A stretch of DNA of 64,000 nucleotides from an uncultured bacterium (GTDB lineage: Bacteria; Bacillota; Clostridia; Oscillospirales; Oscillospiraceae). Below, piece by piece: positions 1 to 7,832 of this stretch. The notes under the pieces are model-generated. The model saw nothing but the letters and a program-made list of their open reading frames with translations, ran no database searches and had not been told where the DNA came from. The first letter of the stretch is position 1, and every line of letters starts with the position of its first letter. Location: the NCBI GenBank assembly GCA_946548895.1, contig CAMNQF010000001.1, positions 1-64,000 on the forward strand, read 5' to 3'. Made by a program: the position numbers and the translations under genes.

Positions 1-707
1 ACACCGACATGAACGCCATCCGCCGGGACGAGGAGCTGGACAACCTCCACTCGGTGTACGTGGACCAGTGGGACTGGGAGAAGGTCATCGCCCCCCGGGA
101 CCGCAACGTGGATTACTTAAAAGGGGTGGTGCGCGCCATTATCAGCGCCCTGGCCAACACCCAGGCTACCCTGCGTTCGGCGTACCCCCAGCTCACCGCC
201 CTGCCCCTCATTGACCGAGAGGTGTCCTTCGTCACCGCCCAGGAGCTGGAGGACAGGTGGCCGGAGCTGTCCCCCAAGGAGCGGGAGGACGCCTGGGTCA
301 AGGACCACCCCACCACCTTCCTCATGGGCATCGGCGGCGCGCTGAAGTCCGGGCAGCCCCACGACGGCCGGGCCCCGGACTACGACGACTGGAGCCTGAA
401 CGGGGACATCCTGCTGTGGAACTCCCTGCTGGGCCGGGCCATTGAGATCTCGTCCATGGGCATCCGGGTGTCTCCCGAGTCCCTGGACGAGCAGCTCACC
501 ATCGCCAAGTGCGGCCACCGGCGGGAGCTGCCCTTCCACAGGGCCCTGCTGGCTGGGGAGCTGCCCCTGACCATCGGCGGCGGCATCGGCCAGAGCCGGG
601 TGTCCATGTACCTGCTAGGCAAGGCCCACATCGGGGAGGTTCAGGCGTCCATCTGGGACCCCCGGACCATCGCGGCCTGCAAAGAGGCGGGCGTCATTCT
701 GCTGTAA
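1..707 (+). CDS. asnA: Aspartate-ammonia ligase (asparagine synthetase A), 5' truncated
   Basis: AsnA makes asparagine from aspartate, ammonia and ATP in the cytoplasm. Only the C-terminal two thirds (about 233 residues; the family is about 330-340) lies in the window, because the frame is open to the left edge. The class II aminoacyl-tRNA-synthetase-like fold shows in TDMNAIRRDE followed by HSVYVDQWDWEKV, and in the C-terminal GGGIGQSRVSMYLLGKAHIGE, where the GIGQSR arginine motif binds ATP. It is followed at once by a small broken gene and a terminator, so it probably ends its operon. Identification is secure; the start is not visible. Confidence 0.95.
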   Translation, partial: TDMNAIRRDEELDNLHSVYVDQWDWEKVIAPRDRNVDYLKGVVRAIISALANTQATLRSAYPQLTALPLIDREVSFVTAQELEDRWPELSPKEREDAWVKDHPTTFLMGIGGALKSGQPHDGRAPDYDDWSLNGDILLWNSLLGRAIEISSMGIRVSPESLDEQLTIAKCGHRRELPFHRALLAGELPLTIGGGIGQSRVSMYLLGKAHIGEVQASIWDPRTIAACKEAGVILL

Positions 708-720
708 AGGGAGCGGAATC

Positions 721-893
721 ATGGAGAATAAAAAAGAAGCCTGAACGCAGGCAGCGCGGCAAAGGCGGGCATCAGCTTCGGCAGCGCCCTGGCCATGGTC
801 ATCAGCTATACCACCTGGCACTCCGTGGGCTGGGCCATCGTCCACGGCCTGATGAGCTGGGTGTACGTGATCTATTTCGTTCTGCGGTACTGA
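721..893 (+). pseudogene. Small hydrophobic protein with a frameshift in a six-A run
   Basis: An ATG at 721 with a Shine-Dalgarno site (AAAGGGAG just after asnA) reads only 7 codons to TGA at 742. The -1 frame from the A-run at 730-735 continues to TGA 891-893. It reads about 50 residues rich in Ala, Gly, Trp and Tyr with two likely membrane segments (SFGSALAMVISYTTW and GWAIVHGLMSWVYVIYFVL). One extra A would give a single 57-residue protein starting MENKK. It may be a real frameshift, programmed slippage on AAA AAA, or a homopolymer sequencing error. The hydrophobic frame looks like a genuine small inner-membrane protein of unknown function. Confidence 0.55.
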
Positions 894-897
894 CCAG

Positions 898-926
898 GAG
901 CCCCGCTCGCCAGAGCGGGGCTCTTT
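898..926 (+). terminator. Intrinsic terminator after asnA unit
   Basis: Perfect 11-bp stem GAGCCCCGCTC / GAGCGGGGCTC (898-908 with 913-923), 4-nt loop, then TTT. It closes the asnA transcript upstream of the smc promoter. Confidence 0.8.
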
Positions 927-950
927 CCGCCCCGGCGGCAAGGGCCGCTC

Positions 951-979
951 TTGAAAAGCATGGCCCGGCGTGGTATAAT
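951..979 (+). promoter_or_regulatory. SigA-type promoter for smc-ftsY
   Basis: TTGAAA at 951-956, 17-bp spacer, TATAAT at 974-979 preceded by TGG (an extended -10). It lies 72 bp before the smc start, directly after the terminator. Confidence 0.85.
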
Positions 980-1050
980 AAAACGCTATATCAAAAACCG
1001 GCGGGTTCGCCGGAGACGGGGCCGGAGGCCCCAGAGAGGGAGATGGCTGC

Positions 1051-4000
1051 GTGTACCTGAAAGCGCTGGAAATCCAGGGGTTCAAGTCCTTCCCCGACAA
1101 GACGGTGCTGTCCTTCGGCTCCGACATCACGGCGGTGGTGGGGCCCAACGGCTCCGGCAAGTCCAACATCGCCGACGCCATCCGCTGGGTCATGGGGGAG
1201 CAGTCCACCCGCACCCTCCGGGGCAGCAAGATGGAGGACGTGATCTTCAACGGCACCGAGAAGCGCAAGGGACTGGGCTTTGCCGAGGTCACCCTGGTGC
1301 TGGACAACAGCCGGCGCATCTTCCAGATGGAGGAGATAGAGGTGGCGGTGACCCGCCGGTACTACCGCTCCGGGGAGAGCGAGTACTACATCAACCGCCG
1401 GGCCTGCCGCCTGCGGGATATCAACGAGCTGTTTATGGACACCGGCCTGGGCCGGGAGGGCTACTCCATCATCGGCCAGGGCCGCATTGACGAAATCCTG
1501 TCCGTTAAGAGCGCCGACCGGCGGGAGGTGTTCGAGGAGGCGGCGGGCATTTCCCGGTTCCGCCACCGCAAGGAGGAGGCGGAGCGCAAGCTGGAGCGCA
1601 CCGACGAGAACCTGGTGCGCATCAACGACAAGATCGGGGAGCTGGAGCTCCAGGTAGAGCCTCTGCGGGTACAGGCGGAAAAGACCAAGAAGTACAACAT
1701 CCTCCGGGACGAGCTGAAGGGGCTGGAGGTCTCCGTGTGGCTGGACCAGCTGGACCAGCTGCGGGCCAGCAGCGTGAAGCTGAAGGCCGACTGCGAGGCG
1801 GCGGTCCGTCAGCGGGACGAGGCCCGGGAGGCGGTGGAGCGGCTGTACGCCGAGAGCGGCCGCCTGGCGGACGAGATGCGGGACAAGGACCTCCAGGCGG
1901 AGGAGCTGCGGGGGAAGCAGTCCGGCATGGACGAGCAGGTCCACGCCTGCGAGAACAGCATCGCCCTGCTGAAAAACGACATCAAGAACAACAGCGAGAA
2001 CGCCCAGCGCATCCGGCAGGAGCTGGAGCAGCAGGAGGGCCGGGCCGGGTCCATCGCGTCCCAGATCGACGAGGGGCGGGACCGCCTGGACCAGATTGAG
2101 CGGGACATGGCGGAATGCCAGGCCCGGATCGACGCCCTGGCCGGCCGCACCCGGGAGGTGCTGGGCTCGGCGGGCGCGCTGAACGAGGAGCTGGAGCGGC
2201 TCCAGGAGCGGGAGCGGCTGGAGACCGCCTCCGCCGGGGAGGCCCGGGAGCTGCTGTCCGCCCTGGCCGCCGCCGCCCAGGAGCTGCTGGACCGGGAGGA
2301 GAAGCTGAGCCAGGAGCTCCAGGAGCAGGAGGACCGGGCGGCTCAGGCCCGGGAGGCCCTGGACGGAACCAACAAAGAGCTGGAAAAGGTCACGGAGGAC
2401 CGGGACGCGGCGAAAAACGTCATCAGCGGCTATCAAATGCGGCTCCAGGCCCGTCAGCGGAAGCTGGACCAGGCACAGGAGAAGCACCGCCGCCTCCAGA
2501 TGGACGAGAACAACCTCAGCTCCCGCATCAAAATGCTGGCCGAGATGGAGAAGATGTACGAGGGCTACTCCAAAGCGGTGAAGCTGGTGATGGGGGAGGC
2601 CGAGCGGGGGGGCCTGCGGGGCATCCGGGGCCCGGTGGCGGGCCTGCTCCACGTGCCCGACCAGTACGCGGTGGCCATTGAGACCGCCCTGGGCGGGGCC
2701 ATGCAGAACCTGGTGGCGGAGCGGGACGAGGACGCCAAAAACGCCATCAACTACCTGAAGCGCCGGGACGGGGGCCGGTGCACCTTCCTGCCCATGAACA
2801 CCATCCGGCCCGCCGACTTCCGGGACAGGGCGGTGGAGCGGGAGGACGGCTTCGTGGGGATGGGGGACGCCCTCATCTCCTTCGACCCGGCGTATGCCAA
2901 CGTCTTTTCCAACCTGCTGGGCCGTGTGGCCGTCGCCCAGAATCTGGACAAGGCCATGGCCATAGCCCGGAAGTTCGGCCACCGGTTCCGCATCGTCACC
3001 CTGGACGGCCAGGTGCTCAACGCCGGCGGCTCCATGACCGGCGGCTCGGTGTCCCGCTCGGCGGGCATTCTGAGCCGGGCCAACGAGCTGGAGCGGCTGA
3101 ACCGGCAGAAGGACGGCCTGGCCGCCGACCTGAAAACCGCCTCGGACGAGCTGGCCCAGGCCCAGCGGGAGGTCACCGCCGCCCAATATGAGCTGGACGC
3201 CGCCGCCGCCCAGCTCCGGGAGGCGGAGGACGCGGTGCTGAAATACTCCGAGCGGGCGGACAGCGCCGCCGCCCAGGTGGCCGACCTGGAGCTGCGCCGC
3301 CAGGCGCTGGCGTCGGAGCGGGGCCAGGTCCGCCGCCGCATGGAGGAGAACACCGGCAGCACCGCCCAGGCCAAGGCCCGCATCGAGGCGCTGGAGGGCT
3401 CCGCCGCCGCCCTGCGGGCGGAGGGGGAGGCCAAGGCCCAGGGGCGCACCGCCCTCCAGGACAAGGTGTCCAGGCTCAACGAGGAGTCCGCCGGGTACAG
3501 CGCCCGGCTGGCGGGGCTGGAGGGGGAGCGGTCCGCCCTGCGGCAGAGCATCGGCGAGCTGGAGCGGCTGCGGGACGACCTGTCCGGCGACACCGCCAGC
3601 CGCACCGCCATGATCGGCCAGTTCGAGAAGCAGAACGATTACCTGGTCCGGCGCATTCAGGAGGAGGAGGAGCGGCTCCAGGGCCTGAAGGCCGCCAGCC
3701 AGGAAGGGACCGCCGCCATCCGCCGGCTCAACGACGAGAAGCTGGCCTTGGAGGGCAGGCGGAATCAGGCCGACCGCCAGGCCCGGGACAAGAACAACGA
3801 GCTCATCAACATGGAGCGGGAGGTATCCACGCTGGAGCAGAAGTCGGTGAGCGCCGTGATGGAGGAGAACCGAATCCTGGATAAGCTGTGGGAGAGCTAC
3901 CAGCTGTCCCACGAGGCGGCCCGGGCCCAGCGGGTGGAGGTGGAATCCGCCCAGAAGGCCCAGCGGCGCATCGGGGAGCTGAAGCGGTCCATCTCCGCCC

Positions 4001-4620
4001 TGGGCGGCATCAACCCGGACGCGGTGGAGGAGTTCCAGCGGGTGAACGAGCGGTACACCTACTTCACCGGCCAGCGGGACGATGTGGCCAAGGCGAAAAA
4101 GGAGCTCCAGGACATCATCGCCCAGATCGTGGGCGAGATGACGGGGATTTTTACGGAGCAGTTCGCCCTCATCAACGAGGGGTTCAAGGCGGCCTTCACC
4201 GACCTGTTCGGCGGCGGCAGGGCCAGCCTGGAGCTGGAGGACCCGTCGGACGTGCTCAACTGCGGCATTGAGATCAGGGCCCAGCCCCCGGGCAAGACGG
4301 TGCAGAACATGAGCGCCCTGTCCGGCGGCGAGCGTGCCCTCATCGCCATCGCGCTGTATTTCGCCATCCTGAAGGTACGGCCCACCCCGTTCTGCGTCAT
4401 GGACGAGATCGAGGCCGCCCTGGACGAGGCCAACGTGGTGCGCTACGCCCGGTATCTCCGCCGCATCAGCGACAAGACCCAGTTCATCGTCATCACCCAC
4501 CGCCGGGGCACCATGGAGGAGGCCGACGTGCTCTACGGCGTCACCATGCAGGAGAAGGGCGTGTCGAGGATGCTGACGATCAATTTGAATGAGGTGGAAA
4601 GCGAATTGAACATCAAATAG
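1051..4620 (+). CDS. smc: Chromosome segregation protein SMC
   Basis: SMC is the ATPase core of the bacterial condensin that organises and segregates the chromosome with ScpA and ScpB. At 1189 residues it has family length. It has the Walker A motif GPNGSGKS at residues 31-38, two long Glu/Arg/Gln/Ala-rich coiled coils, and a hinge near residues 520-660 (GIRGPVAGLLHVPDQYAVAIE, then a Gly-rich GGSMTGGS end). The ABC signature LSGGERAL and Walker B FCVMDEIEAALD lie near the C-terminus. The start is GTG 1051 with GAGAGGGAG upstream, and MYLKALEIQGFKSFPDKT is the normal SMC N-terminus. It is followed by tandem TAG stops. smc-ftsY order is conserved in Firmicutes; rnc is not next to it here. Confidence 0.98.
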   Translation: MYLKALEIQGFKSFPDKTVLSFGSDITAVVGPNGSGKSNIADAIRWVMGEQSTRTLRGSKMEDVIFNGTEKRKGLGFAEVTLVLDNSRRIFQMEEIEVAVTRRYYRSGESEYYINRRACRLRDINELFMDTGLGREGYSIIGQGRIDEILSVKSADRREVFEEAAGISRFRHRKEEAERKLERTDENLVRINDKIGELELQVEPLRVQAEKTKKYNILRDELKGLEVSVWLDQLDQLRASSVKLKADCEAAVRQRDEAREAVERLYAESGRLADEMRDKDLQAEELRGKQSGMDEQVHACENSIALLKNDIKNNSENAQRIRQELEQQEGRAGSIASQIDEGRDRLDQIERDMAECQARIDALAGRTREVLGSAGALNEELERLQERERLETASAGEARELLSALAAAAQELLDREEKLSQELQEQEDRAAQAREALDGTNKELEKVTEDRDAAKNVISGYQMRLQARQRKLDQAQEKHRRLQMDENNLSSRIKMLAEMEKMYEGYSKAVKLVMGEAERGGLRGIRGPVAGLLHVPDQYAVAIETALGGAMQNLVAERDEDAKNAINYLKRRDGGRCTFLPMNTIRPADFRDRAVEREDGFVGMGDALISFDPAYANVFSNLLGRVAVAQNLDKAMAIARKFGHRFRIVTLDGQVLNAGGSMTGGSVSRSAGILSRANELERLNRQKDGLAADLKTASDELAQAQREVTAAQYELDAAAAQLREAEDAVLKYSERADSAAAQVADLELRRQALASERGQVRRRMEENTGSTAQAKARIEALEGSAAALRAEGEAKAQGRTALQDKVSRLNEESAGYSARLAGLEGERSALRQSIGELERLRDDLSGDTASRTAMIGQFEKQNDYLVRRIQEEEERLQGLKAASQEGTAAIRRLNDEKLALEGRRNQADRQARDKNNELINMEREVSTLEQKSVSAVMEENRILDKLWESYQLSHEAARAQRVEVESAQKAQRRIGELKRSISALGGINPDAVEEFQRVNERYTYFTGQRDDVAKAKKELQDIIAQIVGEMTGIFTEQFALINEGFKAAFTDLFGGGRASLELEDPSDVLNCGIEIRAQPPGKTVQNMSALSGGERALIAIALYFAILKVRPTPFCVMDEIEAALDEANVVRYARYLRRISDKTQFIVITHRRGTMEEADVLYGVTMQEKGVSRMLTINLNEVESELNIK

Positions 4621-4625
4621 TAGGG

Positions 4626-4656
4626 CCCCGGCGAAGCGCCCTTCGGTTCGCCGGGG
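4626..4656. repeat. Short palindrome between smc and the zinc-ribbon gene
   Basis: Perfect 10-bp arms CCCCGGCGAA (4626-4635) and TTCGCCGGGG (4647-4656) around an 11-base loop. No T-tract follows, and the ribosome-binding site of the next gene comes directly after. It is more likely a processing or attenuating hairpin than a terminator. Confidence 0.6.
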
Positions 4657-4674
4657 AGAGGAGGGAAAGATCAA

Positions 4675-4989
4675 ATGAGTGAGCATATGGAAAAGCGCTG
4701 TTCCAACTGCGGCCACGGCATGAAGTATATCAAAACGGAGCAGATTCAGTTGGGCAAGACCAGCTTTGTGTTCGGCGACTGGCCCAACCTGCTGGCCGGG
4801 GCGCTGGATGTGGAGATCTGGGGCTGCCCCAGCTGCCAGAAGCTGGACTTTTACGGGGGCGGCCCGGCGGGAGAGGACTGGGAGGAGGACCGCATCGCCC
4901 AGACCACCTGCCCCGTTTGCGGCTGCGTCCACGACTTGGACGACGCCAAATGCCCCCGCTGCAAGACGCGCAACCCCAATCTACAATAA
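4675..4989 (+). CDS. Small zinc-ribbon protein
   Basis: 104 residues with three CxxC pairs (CSNC near 9, CPSC near 55, CPVC near 81, plus CPRC near 92), as expected for a protein with two zinc ribbons. The centre is a hydrophobic, Trp-containing stretch. It has a strong site GAGGAGGGAAAG before ATG 4675. It lies between smc and ftsY, 54 bp after the first and 13 bp before the second, so it is co-transcribed with them. Its function is unknown; nucleic-acid or protein binding is only a guess from the fold. Confidence 0.8.
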   Translation: MSEHMEKRCSNCGHGMKYIKTEQIQLGKTSFVFGDWPNLLAGALDVEIWGCPSCQKLDFYGGGPAGEDWEEDRIAQTTCPVCGCVHDLDDAKCPRCKTRNPNLQ

Positions 4990-5002
4990 AGGAAGGTTCC
5001 CC

Positions 5003-5869
5003 ATGGGCTTTTTTGACAAGATCAAGAAGATTGGTATTTTCAACGGCTTTTCCGAGCTGACGGACGACTTTTACGACGAGCTGGAGGAGTCCCTGGTGAT
5101 GGCCGACCTGGGGGCGGAGACCACCCTGGAGGCGGTGGAGGAGCTGCGGGAGCGCTGCAAGGCGCGGAAGATCAAGGACACCGGGGGGGCCCGTGTGTGT
5201 ATGCGGGAGATCCTGGCGGAGTACCTGGACCTGGGGGGCGCCTACGTGGACATGAGCGGCAAGCCCGCGGTGGTGCTGTTCATCGGGGTGAACGGGGTGG
5301 GCAAGACCACCTCCATCGGCAAGCTGGCCGCCCACTGGAAGCGGGTGGGCCGCAAGGTGGTGTTGTGCGCCGGGGACACCTTCCGGGCCGCCGCCGCCGA
5401 GCAGCTCACCATCTGGGCGGACCGGGCGGGGGTGGACATCGTGAAGCAGCACGAGGGGGCGGACCCCGCCGCCGTGGTGTACGACGCTCTGTCCGCCGCC
5501 AAGGCCCGCAAGGCGGACGTGGTGCTGGTGGACACCGCCGGGCGGCTCCAGAACAAGGCCAACCTCATGAGCGAGCTGAACAAGATTTCCCGGGTGATCG
5601 ACCGGGAGTGCCCCGACTCCAGCCGGGAGACCCTGCTGGTGCTGGACGCCACCACCGGCCAAAACGGCCTGATCCAGGCCAAGGAGTTTTCCAAGACGGC
5701 GGGCGTCACCGGCATTGTGCTCACCAAGCTGGACGGCACCGCCAAGGGCGGCATCGTCATCGCCATCGCCAGGGAGCTGGGGGTGCCCGTCAAGTTCGCC
5801 GGGGTGGGGGAGGGTGTGGACGACCTCCAGCCCTTCGACGCGGCCTCCTTCGTGGAGGCGCTGATATGA
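5003..5869 (+). CDS. ftsY: Signal recognition particle receptor FtsY
   Basis: FtsY is the membrane-associated SRP GTPase that docks Ffh-ribosome complexes at the translocon. This 288-residue version is short, with the NG domain and only a brief N-terminus instead of a long acidic A domain. The P-loop GVNGVGKTT is at about 95-103, DTFRAAA at 125-131, DTAGR at 177-181 and TKLDGTAKGG near 240. The start is ATG 5003 with AAAGGAAGG ahead. An open frame continues upstream in the zinc-ribbon region, but the MGFFDKIKK start with its ribosome-binding site fits the family. The stop codon abuts a palindromic element. Confidence 0.97.
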   Translation: MGFFDKIKKIGIFNGFSELTDDFYDELEESLVMADLGAETTLEAVEELRERCKARKIKDTGGARVCMREILAEYLDLGGAYVDMSGKPAVVLFIGVNGVGKTTSIGKLAAHWKRVGRKVVLCAGDTFRAAAAEQLTIWADRAGVDIVKQHEGADPAAVVYDALSAAKARKADVVLVDTAGRLQNKANLMSELNKISRVIDRECPDSSRETLLVLDATTGQNGLIQAKEFSKTAGVTGIVLTKLDGTAKGGIVIAIARELGVPVKFAGVGEGVDDLQPFDAASFVEALI

Positions 5870-6032
5870 GAACCTGTATTCACAACCTCAAGCCACCGTC
5901 TGGGCGGGCCTTTTCCCGCCATGCTTCGTTCAATTTTCTTGCCATACACCCAAGTATGCCTGCGAAAATTTGCCTCGTCCGGCGGAAAAATTCTCCGCCC
6001 ATCCGATGGTTTCGGCTGTGAATACAGGTTCT
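5869..6032. mobile_element. MITE-like fold-back element abutting ftsY
   Basis: Perfect 16-bp terminal inverted repeats, AGAACCTGTATTCACA at 5869-5884 and its complement at 6017-6032. The inverted symmetry continues inward with some mismatches (TGGGCGGGCC...TTTTCCCGCC against GGCGGA...TTTTTCCGCC) down to an apex of GCCATACACCC/AAGTATGCC. The whole 164 bp can therefore fold on itself. TGA precedes the left end (5867-5869) and TGA follows the right end (6032-6034), a possible 3-bp target duplication. It has no coding capacity, so it is a non-autonomous element or dispersed palindrome. Confidence 0.75.
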
Positions 6033-6076
6033 GACAATATTTACACTCCTGTAATGAATTTTTTCAGCGGCCGGTG

Positions 6077-6082
6077 TATAAT
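6077..6082 (+). promoter_or_regulatory. Candidate -10 box for the 6113 operon
   Basis: TATAAT at 6077-6082 in an AT-rich stretch 31 bp before the next gene. No good -35 is visible at 16-18 bp, so this is only a candidate. Confidence 0.4.
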
Positions 6083-6112
6083 AAAAAGAATGGATGAAAG
6101 AGGGGGAGCGCC

Positions 6113-6457
6113 ATGGATTGTCCGTTCTGCGGCGGGGAAACGCGGGAGGGCGCGATCCCGTCCGGGAGGCAGCTGAAATGGGTGGACAGCGGCGCGGAGG
6201 ACTCGCCCTGGGGGGCGGGCGTCCCGCTGAACGGCTTTTTCGGCGGCGAGATCAAGGGGTTTTTCTGCCCCGGCTGCCGCCGGGTGGTGCTGTCCGTGCC
6301 GGAGATCGAGGGCACGGCGGAGATGCTGCGCCGGACGCTGGACACGGCCTCAGAGAAGCTGGGCGCGGCTAAACAGCAGTGGGAGGCCCGCCGTGAAGAG
6401 GAAAAAACACGGAGGAGAAAGAAAAATTTTGGGGAAAAAGACCCGTGGGAGTTGTGA
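6113..6457 (+). CDS. Zinc-ribbon (DUF6487-like) protein
   Basis: 114 residues that begin MDCPFCGGE and carry a second pair CPGC at about residue 52, giving a CxxC...CxxC zinc ribbon split by an aromatic, Gly-rich segment (LKWVDSG, GFFGGEIKGFFC). A charged, helical, Arg/Lys/Glu-rich tail follows. The arrangement resembles DUF6487 proteins. AGAGGGGGAG precedes ATG 6113. The stop is 1 base before rdgB, so the two are translationally close and in one operon. Function unknown. Confidence 0.75.
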   Translation: MDCPFCGGETREGAIPSGRQLKWVDSGAEDSPWGAGVPLNGFFGGEIKGFFCPGCRRVVLSVPEIEGTAEMLRRTLDTASEKLGAAKQQWEARREEEKTRRRKKNFGEKDPWEL

Positions 6458-6458
6458 A

Positions 6459-7052
6459 ATGATGAAATTGGTGCTGGCCAGCAAAAATGAGAAGAAGCTC
6501 AAAGAGATGAACGAGATCCTGTCCGGCATGGGGGTGGAGGTGTGCCTTCAGGCGGACGCGGGCGTGGATGTGGACGTGGAGGAGACGGGGACCACCTTCG
6601 AGGAGAACTCCCTGCTGAAGGCGAAGGCGGTGATGGAGGCGTCCGGCCTGCCCGCCATCGCCGACGACTCCGGCCTGTGCGTGGACGCGCTGAACGGCGC
6701 CCCCGGGGTGTACTCCGCCCGGTACGGCGGCGAGGGGCTGGACGACGGGGGGCGTTACCGCCTGCTGCTGTCCAGTATGCCGGCGGGCCAGCCCAGGACG
6801 GCGAAATTCGTGTCCGTCATCACCTGCTGCTTCCCCAACGGGGATGTGCTGACGGCCCGGGGGGAGTGCCCCGGCACCATCGCCTTCGCCCCCATGGGGG
6901 AGGGCGGGTTCGGCTACGACCCGGTGTTCTTCCTGCCCAAGCTGAAAAAGACCTTCGCCCAGCTCTCCCCCGAGGAGAAGAACGCCATCTCCCATCGGGG
7001 GCTGGCGCTGAGGGCATTCCAGGCCAAGCTGGAGGAGTACTTGAAAAAGTGA
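6459..7052 (+). CDS. rdgB: XTP/dITP diphosphatase (RdgB/HAM1)
   Basis: This house-cleaning enzyme hydrolyses ITP, dITP and XTP to monophosphates, keeping deaminated purines out of nucleic acids. At 197 residues it has normal length. Its motifs are LASKNEKKLKEM at the N-terminus, TTFEENSLLKA, DDSGLCVDAL (metal-binding Asp pair), GAPGVYSARY, GFGYDPVF and SHRGLAL. ATG 6459 is chosen because GTGGGAG sits 7 bases upstream; ATG 6462 is an immediate alternative. The upstream reading frame extends further without a ribosome-binding site. The 3' end overlaps the next gene by 4 bases. Confidence 0.95.
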   Translation: MMKLVLASKNEKKLKEMNEILSGMGVEVCLQADAGVDVDVEETGTTFEENSLLKAKAVMEASGLPAIADDSGLCVDALNGAPGVYSARYGGEGLDDGGRYRLLLSSMPAGQPRTAKFVSVITCCFPNGDVLTARGECPGTIAFAPMGEGGFGYDPVFFLPKLKKTFAQLSPEEKNAISHRGLALRAFQAKLEEYLKK

Positions 7053-7414
7053 GCCTGCTGAAGGAGCTGACCGTGCCCCTGTTTTTCTCCCTGGTGCTGG
7101 CTCTGGCGGCGTTCACACTGATCGTCACGGAGTGTGTGCTGATCTCCCGGGTGTCGAAAAAAATCCGAGAGCAGGACGGCGAGGGAGTTTTGCGGGAGAC
7201 CGGGCGGATGGGCTGGGCACTGGTCGGGATCTGCGTGTGCTGGACAGTGGGGCAACTGCTGTTCGACTATGGCACCAGAGAGGATATGTCCGTGGCCGCC
7301 AGCCTTCTGGGCAGCGCCAGGGATCTGCTTATCTTGGTGATCGCCGGGGTATGGGCACGCCGGGTGTTCCGTAGGCGGGGCATGGAGCTGCTGAAAGAAA
7401 ATCAACCGAATTAG
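7049..7414 (+). CDS. Small membrane protein, unknown
   Basis: 121 residues starting at GTG 7049, overlapping the rdgB stop as GTGA, with GGAGGAG about 12 bases upstream. Three hydrophobic segments are visible: residues ~8-30 (PLFFSLVLALAAFTLIV), ~55-70 (GWALVGICVCWTVGQLL) and ~85-105 (LLILVIAGVWA). Basic loops lie between them. The last residues are charged. It is probably an integral membrane protein translated with rdgB. No family is recognised. Confidence 0.7.
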   Translation: MSLLKELTVPLFFSLVLALAAFTLIVTECVLISRVSKKIREQDGEGVLRETGRMGWALVGICVCWTVGQLLFDYGTREDMSVAASLLGSARDLLILVIAGVWARRVFRRRGMELLKENQPN

Positions 7415-7423
7415 GAGAATACT

Positions 7424-7729
7424 ATGGATCTTACAAGCAAGCAGCGGGCCCAGCTGCGCTCCCTGGCCAACGAGCTGGACGCCATCGTCCACATCGGCAA
7501 GGACGGCATCGGGCCCAACCTGGCCAAGCAGGCGGACGACGCCCTGGAGGCCCGGGAGCTCATCAAGGGCAGGGTGCTGGAGAACAGCCCCCTGTCCCCC
7601 CGGGAGGGGGCGGAAGAGCTGGCCCGGGCCACCCGGAGCCAAGTGGTCCAGGTCATCGGGAGCAAGTTCGTCCTGTACCGGGAGACCCACAGCAAGCCCC
7701 GCGACAAGAGAATCAAGCTGGTAAAATAG
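7424..7729 (+). CDS. yhbY: YhbY-type CRM-domain RNA-binding protein
   Basis: 101 residues forming one CRM domain, the fold that associates with pre-50S ribosomal particles. Typical features are LTSKQRAQLRSLAN, IVHIGKDGI near residue 25 (the GxxG-like RNA loop), ALEARELIKGRVLEN, and the C-terminal QVIGSKFVLYR. The site AGGAG at 7412-7416 precedes ATG 7424. It ends an rdgB-membrane protein-yhbY run and sits upstream of nadD, as in many Firmicutes (yqeI-nadD-yqeK-rsfS). Its last codons are duplicated downstream. Confidence 0.93.
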   Translation: MDLTSKQRAQLRSLANELDAIVHIGKDGIGPNLAKQADDALEARELIKGRVLENSPLSPREGAEELARATRSQVVQVIGSKFVLYRETHSKPRDKRIKLVK

Positions 7730-7798
7730 GGCCTTCCTCCCCGCCCCTTCGGGGCGGGGAGGAAGGCCGGGGACAACGGATCAAGCTGGTGAAATAGG
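7712..7798. repeat. Hairpin flanked by a duplicated yhbY 3' end
   Basis: The 19 bases ATCAAGCTGGTAAAATAGG (7712-7730) encode the last yhbY codons and stop. They recur at 7780-7798 with one change. Between the copies lies a perfect 18-bp stem (7730-7747 with 7751-7768) with a TTC loop and no T-tract. This is the footprint of a small palindrome insertion or a local duplication. The hairpin may also act as a transcript end. Confidence 0.75.
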
Positions 7799-7832
7799 CA
7801 TCCCCTAAACTTTTTTAGAGAGGGTGGTCCCA

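Noticed and set aside
991-4932. A 1313-codon open frame on the minus strand across smc
   Set aside because: It is the mirror image of smc caused by high GC and rare stops. It has no ribosome-binding site, and its residues (Leu/Gln/His/Gly-rich) show no domain.
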